64,000 bases of DNA from contig NZ_CP060828.1 of NCBI RefSeq assembly GCF_014489635.1, forward strand, positions 3,448,001 to 3,512,000, read 5' to 3'. The notes under the pieces were generated by a model. It worked only from the letters and a program-made list of their open reading frames with translations. It ran no database searches and had not been told where the DNA came from. The stretch comes from Streptomyces roseirectus (GTDB lineage: Bacteria > Actinomycetota > Actinomycetes > Streptomycetales > Streptomycetaceae). Every line of letters begins with the position of its first letter. Position 1 is the first letter of the stretch. Shown piece by piece: positions 59,659 through 64,000 of this stretch. The position numbers were made by a program, and so were the translations under genes.

Positions 59659-60911
59659 GCGGGGACGTCCTCTCGGGTGGTCAGGTGCGCGCCGGTGTGC
59701 TCGGTCAACTCCCATTCGTTGCGCCCGCGTTGCTCGCGCCAGACGGCACGGATCGCGGCGCCCGCGAGGAGGACCTGGTAGAAGGGGCCGCCCACGACGA
59801 GCTTGACGTAGTGGACGAACCGCACGCGCAGGCCGTACTGCTTGCCGAAGTCGTGCAGCCCGACGAGTTCGAAGACGAAGGTGACGAGCGCGGTGACGGC
59901 CGGCAGGAAGGTGACGAAGGCGATGCCGACGGGGACGTCGAGGAAGAGCGCGATGGCCACGTTCAGCGGGATGACGACGCCGGAGGCGGCCTGGAGGAAC
60001 GGGGTCATGAGGGTGTAGCGGGCGAGCAACCGCTGTCCGAAGCCGGGGAGTTGCTTCCAGTCCTTCTTCCGGTAGACCTGAAGGAACCCCTGGTTCCAGC
60101 GAGTTCGCTGTTTGAGCAGCGACATGAGCGTGCCCGGGGTCTCCTCGCGGGTGACCATGTCGGAGTCGTAGGCGACGACGACCTTCTTGCCGACGGAGGA
60201 GAGCCGCACACCCAAGTCGCAGTCCTCGGCAAGGCAGTTGGAGTCCCAGCCGCCGGCTTCCCGCAGGGTGTCGGTGCGGACGAAGACGGTGTTGCCGCCG
60301 AGCGGGATGAACCCCTTCTGCGCGTGCAGGTGGAGGCGGGAGCGGAACCAGAAGAAATACTCCAGGCAGTTGCGCAGGCTGTACCAGCTGGAGTGGAAGT
60401 TGATGAGCTGGACGCCGCCCTGGACGACGTCGGCGCCGGTGGTGCGGAAGGCGTGGTCGACGTGGGCGAGGAGTTCGGGGTGGACCTGGTCCTCGGCGTC
60501 GAAGACCCCGACGACGCTGCCGCGGCAGTGCGGGAGCGCCGTGTTCATCGCCTTCGGCTTGTTCTTCTTCTCGTGGGTGTCGACGACGACGCGGACGCGC
60601 GGGTCGCGGGCGGCGGCGCGCTCGGCGACCTCGGTGGTCTCGGGGTCGTCGTGGCCGACGATCACGATGATCTCGAAGTCGGTGTGGCTCGACTCCAGGA
60701 GGCGGCGGATGGTGTGGTCGAGGACGGCCTGCTCGTGCCGGGCGGGCAACAGCAGGGAGAACGAGGTGTGTTGAGCCCCGTCCGGTTGTCCGAAACGGGT
60801 GGCGGCGAGCACTTCCGGCGTGCGCCAGGCGTGCATCTGCCACCAGAGGGTGAAGGCCGCCATCCCGAACAGGGCCAGCGAGACGGCGGATATGAAGACG
60901 GACGTGAACAA
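59655..60911 (-). CDS. Processive membrane GT2 glycosyltransferase (cellulose/hyaluronan/chitin synthase-like)
   Basis: The protein has 418 residues. One N-terminal helix, then the GT-A domain with VFDAEDQVHP, LAEDCDLGVRL and LKQRTRWNQGF. The last gives the QxxRW motif of processive synthases. Three or four C-terminal helices would form the translocation channel. It may extrude a beta-linked polysaccharide. The TTG start has GGGGGA 7 nt upstream. It heads the three-gene operon; its promoter lies in an AT-rich region with inverted repeats. Confidence 0.85.
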   Translation of the reverse strand: MFTSVFISAVSLALFGMAAFTLWWQMHAWRTPEVLAATRFGQPDGAQHTSFSLLLPARHEQAVLDHTIRRLLESSHTDFEIIVIVGHDDPETTEVAERAAARDPRVRVVVDTHEKKNKPKAMNTALPHCRGSVVGVFDAEDQVHPELLAHVDHAFRTTGADVVQGGVQLINFHSSWYSLRNCLEYFFWFRSRLHLHAQKGFIPLGGNTVFVRTDTLREAGGWDSNCLAEDCDLGVRLSSVGKKVVVAYDSDMVTREETPGTLMSLLKQRTRWNQGFLQVYRKKDWKQLPGFGQRLLARYTLMTPFLQAASGVVIPLNVAIALFLDVPVGIAFVTFLPAVTALVTFVFELVGLHDFGKQYGLRVRFVHYVKLVVGGPFYQVLLAGAAIRAVWREQRGRNEWELTEHTGAHLTTREDVPA

Positions 60912-61013
60912 GAAAAGATCCCCCCAGATCTCAGGGCCCCCTGTCGCGACAGCGCGTCACGCGGGTCGCGTCATGTGCTGAGGCTAAGTGGAAACTGTGA
61001 ACCCGGGGAGGTC

Positions 61014-61101
61014 TTCCGATAAATAGCTTGTTTCGGAACTGACTTGTTCTTGCCTGCCCATATCAGGACATGTGCTCACGCTTTTGACCATAAATGATCA
61101 A
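61014..61101. promoter_or_regulatory. AT-rich control region with two inverted repeats upstream of the GT2 operon
   Basis: TTCCGA (61014-61019) and TCGGAA (61033-61038) are perfect inverted arms around 13 nt. TTGACCA-TAAA-TGATCAA (61084-61101) is a second inverted repeat with one mismatch. The stretch is much lower in GC than its surroundings and lies 100-190 bp upstream of the GT2 start. It is probably an operator/promoter region; no regulator can be named. Confidence 0.5.
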
Positions 61102-61149
61102 GAGGTGTGACCGTTCTCTCAGGTCAGCCCAGGTCGGCTCGGGTCGGCC

Positions 61150-63177
61150 TCAGGTCAGCGAGGCCCGCAGCCGGTCGGGGTCGGTCGTCGGGAGGTCGCA
61201 CGTGAAGTTGCGGCAGACGTACGCCGTGGGTTCACTTCCCGAAAGATGGCGGTCCACGATCAAGGGAAACTCGTCACTGTCCGTCACACCGTAGGCCACG
61301 ACCGCGCCGGGAGCGGTGGCCAGAAGTGCTCGCCGGTGCAGTTCCTTTCCGGCCGGATTGGCCAACTCCGGTGTCACGACGGCGACTTCGCGCGGTCCGT
61401 CGAGCAGTGCCTCGGCGGCGGCCAGGCCCCAGCCGATGAAGCGGGGGACGCGCGGGCCGAGCGCCTTCACGACGCCGAGGGCCTTCTCGGCGGCGGCGCG
61501 GTGGGGTGCGGCGCCGGTGTGGGCCGCGTACGACAGGAGCGCGGAGGCCGCCGCCGTCCACCCGGAGGGGGCCGCGTTGTCGGTGGGGTCCTGGGGGCGC
61601 CGGATGAGCTGTTCCGCGTCGGACGCCGTGTCGTACAGGTCGCCCGTCTCCGGGTCGGTGAAGCGGGCCAGGACGTGGTCGAGGAGGAGCCCCGCGAAGT
61701 CCAGCCACACGCCCTCACCGGTCACGGACGCGAGCGCGAGGAAGCCCTCGGCGACATCGCCGTAGTCCTCCAGTACTCCCGCGTTGGTACCGGCCTGGCC
61801 GTCCTTGCTGGTGCGGGAGAGGTGGGCGCGGTCGTCCAGGTGGACGCGGACGACGAGGTCGGCGGCGGCGACGGCGGCCTCGACCAGGTCGGGGCGGTCG
61901 AAGTAGGCGCCGGTCTCGGCGAGCGCGGCGACCGCGAGGCCGTTCCAGGCGGCGACGACCTTGTCGTCCCGGCCGGGCGCGGGGCGCTCGGCACGCTTCG
62001 CCAGCAGGAGGCGCCGGATGCGCTCGACCCGGTCGGCGTCGAAAACGCCCTCGGTCTGCGGGAGTTGGAGGACGGAGGCGCCGTGCTCGAAGGTGCCCTC
62101 CTCGGTGACGCCGAAGTACTGGGCGGCCAAGTCGGCGTCCGGGCCCAGGGTTTCGCGCAACTGTTCGGGCGTCCACACGTAGTACGCGCCCTCCACGTGC
62201 TTGCCGGTGCCGTCGTCACTGTCGGCGTCCAGCGCGGACGCGAAACCGCCCTCGGGGGTGCGCAGTTCGCGGACCATGAAGTCGGCGGTCTCCAGCGCGA
62301 CGCGGCGGGCCAGTTCCGAGCCGGTGGAGCGCCACAGGTGGGCGTACACACGGCACAGCAGGGCGTTGTCATAGAGCATCTTCTCGAAGTGGGGCACGAT
62401 CCACTCCCGGTCCACCGAGTACCGCGCGAAACCGCCCCCGAGCTGGTCATAGATCCCGCCCCGGGCCATCCGCTCACAGGTGTCCACGGCCATCTGCAGC
62501 GCGCCCTCCGCGCCGGTCCGCGCGTGATGCCGCAGCAGGAACTCGACGACCATGGACGGCGGGAACTTGGGCGCACCCCCAAAGCCGCCCCGTTGCGGGT
62601 CGTACTCCCTGGTCAGCCCCAGCAGCGCCGCGGCCGGCTCCTCCTCCCCCGGCGGCCTCTGATCCCCGAACGACAGCTCCCGCTCCCCCAGATCCCGCAC
62701 GATCCGCCCCGCGACCTCCGCGACCTCCTCCCGCCGCCCCTCCCACGCCACCCGCACCCCTTCCAGCACCTGCCGGAACGACGGCGACCCATGCCTGGGC
62801 TCCGGCGGAAAATACGTCCCGAAATAAAACGGCTCCGCATCCGGCGTCAGAAACACCGTCATCGGCCACCCACCCTGCCCCGTCGCCGCCTGCACCGCCT
62901 CCATGTACACCGCGTCCACATCCGGACGCTCCTCACGGTCCACCTTCACACTCACGAAGTGCTCATTGAGGAAGTCGGCGGTCTCCTGATCCTCGAAGGA
63001 CTCGTGCGCCATCACATGGCACCAGTGACAGCTCGAATACCCCACGCTCAGCAGCACCGGCCGGTCCACCCGCCGCGCCTCCTCGAACGCCTCCCTCGAC
63101 CAGGGCCACCAGTCGACCGGGTTGTCGGCGTGCTGCAGCAGATACGGCGAGGTCTCGTTCACGAGGCGGTTCGACAT
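61150..63177 (-). CDS. YyaL-type thioredoxin-domain protein (DUF255, SPATA20-like)
   Basis: The protein has 675 residues. The N-terminal thioredoxin-like domain ([20 protein letters not shown]) has Cys50 and Cys53; the rest is an (alpha/alpha)6 barrel like that of N-acylglucosamine epimerases and glycoside hydrolases ([31 protein letters not shown]). Function is unknown; it may be a redox or sugar-related enzyme. The ATG at 63177 follows GAGG. It stands alone. Confidence 0.85.
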   Translation of the reverse strand: MSNRLVNETSPYLLQHADNPVDWWPWSREAFEEARRVDRPVLLSVGYSSCHWCHVMAHESFEDQETADFLNEHFVSVKVDREERPDVDAVYMEAVQAATGQGGWPMTVFLTPDAEPFYFGTYFPPEPRHGSPSFRQVLEGVRVAWEGRREEVAEVAGRIVRDLGERELSFGDQRPPGEEEPAAALLGLTREYDPQRGGFGGAPKFPPSMVVEFLLRHHARTGAEGALQMAVDTCERMARGGIYDQLGGGFARYSVDREWIVPHFEKMLYDNALLCRVYAHLWRSTGSELARRVALETADFMVRELRTPEGGFASALDADSDDGTGKHVEGAYYVWTPEQLRETLGPDADLAAQYFGVTEEGTFEHGASVLQLPQTEGVFDADRVERIRRLLLAKRAERPAPGRDDKVVAAWNGLAVAALAETGAYFDRPDLVEAAVAAADLVVRVHLDDRAHLSRTSKDGQAGTNAGVLEDYGDVAEGFLALASVTGEGVWLDFAGLLLDHVLARFTDPETGDLYDTASDAEQLIRRPQDPTDNAAPSGWTAAASALLSYAAHTGAAPHRAAAEKALGVVKALGPRVPRFIGWGLAAAEALLDGPREVAVVTPELANPAGKELHRRALLATAPGAVVAYGVTDSDEFPLIVDRHLSGSEPTAYVCRNFTCDLPTTDPDRLRASLT

Positions 63178-63275
63178 GGGTCCATCCTCGCGCACGAGGG
63201 GGACGGCGGGGGTGCGCGGCGCAGTCGTACCGCCTGCCGCGGTCCGGTCAGCCCGTGCTTACACTTGCCGATTCG

Positions 63276-64000
63276 ATGACCTCTCCAAGACGGGAAGACC
63301 TCCTCTTGCGTTTCAGACATGGATGGATCCCGGTTGTGGTGTTCGGCCTGAGTGTGGGGGCGCTCGGTGGGGGGCCGGCGGCTGCGGAGGCCGGTGGGGC
63401 GCAGGGGCAGCGGGTGTTGCGGGAGGAGGAGCGGTACTGGACGGCGGACCGGATGGCGGACGCTGTTCCGGCCGGTGGGGCGCCGGTGGTGCATGGTGGG
63501 CCGCGGGCCCATGTCGACGCCGGTGTGACCGCTGTGCGCAAGCCGCCGCCCGGGACCCCGGCCCCCGTACGCTTCGCGGGGCATCCGACGGTGGGGACGT
63601 TCTTCTTCGACAGCAAGCCGCTGGGCGGCAGGAGCACGTTCTGTACGGGCAGCGTCGTCCACACGGCCGCCAGGGACATCGTCCTGACGGCCGGACACTG
63701 CGCGGTGAGTCTGACGAGGGCCACGCACCGGGTCTTCGTGCCGAAGTACGTGAGCGGAAGGCCCGCCTCCGGTCAGCCGTACGGTGTCTTCCCGGTCACC
63801 CGGCTCTACATCGACCCCCGCTATGTGGCGAACACGAAGAAGGCGGTCTCCGATCTGGACCTGGCGTTCGCGCAGACCGGCCCGAACAGCCGGGGCAAGC
63901 GGGTGGAGGACGTGACGGGAGCCCTGACGTTCGCGCCGGCCACCGGGTACACCCACCGTGTCACCGTCCTCGGCTACCCCAGCGCCGAGAGCGTCAACCC
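63276..64000 (+). CDS. Secreted trypsin-like serine protease, 3' end outside window
   Basis: An ATG at 63276 opens a frame that runs off the window edge (241 complete codons). The N-terminus (GWIPVVVFGLSVGALGGGPA) is a signal-like segment. After a ~90-residue propeptide-like region comes the S1 domain: STFCTGSVVHTAARDIVLTA, then GHC with the catalytic His, and SDLDLAFAQ with the Asp. The catalytic Ser lies beyond the window. No ribosome site is seen; TACACT 10 nt upstream may be a -10 box. Confidence 0.8.
   Translation, partial: MTSPRREDLLLRFRHGWIPVVVFGLSVGALGGGPAAAEAGGAQGQRVLREEERYWTADRMADAVPAGGAPVVHGGPRAHVDAGVTAVRKPPPGTPAPVRFAGHPTVGTFFFDSKPLGGRSTFCTGSVVHTAARDIVLTAGHCAVSLTRATHRVFVPKYVSGRPASGQPYGVFPVTRLYIDPRYVANTKKAVSDLDLAFAQTGPNSRGKRVEDVTGALTFAPATGYTHRVTVLGYPSAESVN

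Noticed and set aside
1..64000. CRISPR arrays, rRNA, tRNA, insertion sequences or prophage genes
   Set aside because: None recognised. The direct repeats seen are tandem minisatellites or single dispersed elements without regular spacers.

Overview
The window is a 64 kb stretch of a high-GC actinobacterial chromosome, almost certainly Streptomyces. The signs are GC-rich codon use with GTG/TTG starts, many 4-bp ATGA/GTGA gene overlaps, leaderless-type promoters, a conserved streptomycete gene set (oxyR-ahpCD, a PIN-PhoH ATPase, a Tad pilus locus, GTP-dependent PEP carboxykinase) and one rare TTA codon of the bldA type. No rRNA, tRNA, CRISPR array, insertion sequence or prophage was recognised. 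The window opens inside an FtsX-type permease and closes inside a trypsin-like protease.

Layout. 1-11.8 kb: end of an ABC permease, a 33-bp minisatellite, divergent oxyR / ahpC-ahpD sharing an OxyR operator, an AI-2E-family membrane protein, a secreted lytic transglycosylase-like protein, phoH, a cis-prenyltransferase (uppS), a candidate 6C-type small RNA, a methyltransferase, a luciferase-like oxidoreductase and a DUF192 protein. 11.8-23.4 kb: a Tad/Flp pilus locus on the minus strand (cpaB, tadZ, two TadE-like proteins, tadA, tadB, tadC, Flp pilin, TadG-like, lipoprotein, OmpA-like) with a two-component system embedded in it. 23.7-29.1 kb: a RiPP locus of the graspetide type: an XRE regulator, a cluster of palindromic operator-like sites, a resolvase-like protein without the catalytic serine, two poorly known proteins, then precursor (tgmA), ATP-grasp ester ligase (tgmB) and a protein-isoaspartate-methyltransferase homologue (tgmC). 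The last five genes all overlap and should be translationally coupled.

29.2-39.6 kb: an ECF sigma factor with a membrane partner, an Nramp-like transporter, a secreted zinc carboxypeptidase, a D-serine-dehydratase-like PLP enzyme, a secreted serine protease, an alanine aminotransferase and a SUKH protein. 39.6-47.7 kb: an FkbM methyltransferase, a P-loop kinase-like protein and a four-gene coupled glycosyltransferase operon whose first gene has a TTA codon at position 5, followed by an HATPase protein, a 2H phosphoesterase and a TPR-type regulator. 47.9-53.5 kb: pckG, a hemolysin-III/TrhA protein, an MFS exporter with its TetR regulator, and a decayed Mut7-C gene. 53.5-60.9 kb: a secreted copper-radical (galactose/glyoxal) oxidase with all catalytic residues, a repeat-filled 950-bp gap, and a coupled operon of a processive GT2, a GT39-like transferase and a DPM1-GtrA fusion. 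This looks like an extracellular glycan assembly-and-oxidation system that parallels CslA/GlxA. 61.1-64 kb: a YyaL-type thioredoxin-domain protein and the partial protease.

The strongest candidate for a new system is the graspetide locus at 23.6-29.2 kb. Next are the copper-oxidase/glycosyltransferase cluster and the 6C-like RNA upstream of uppS.
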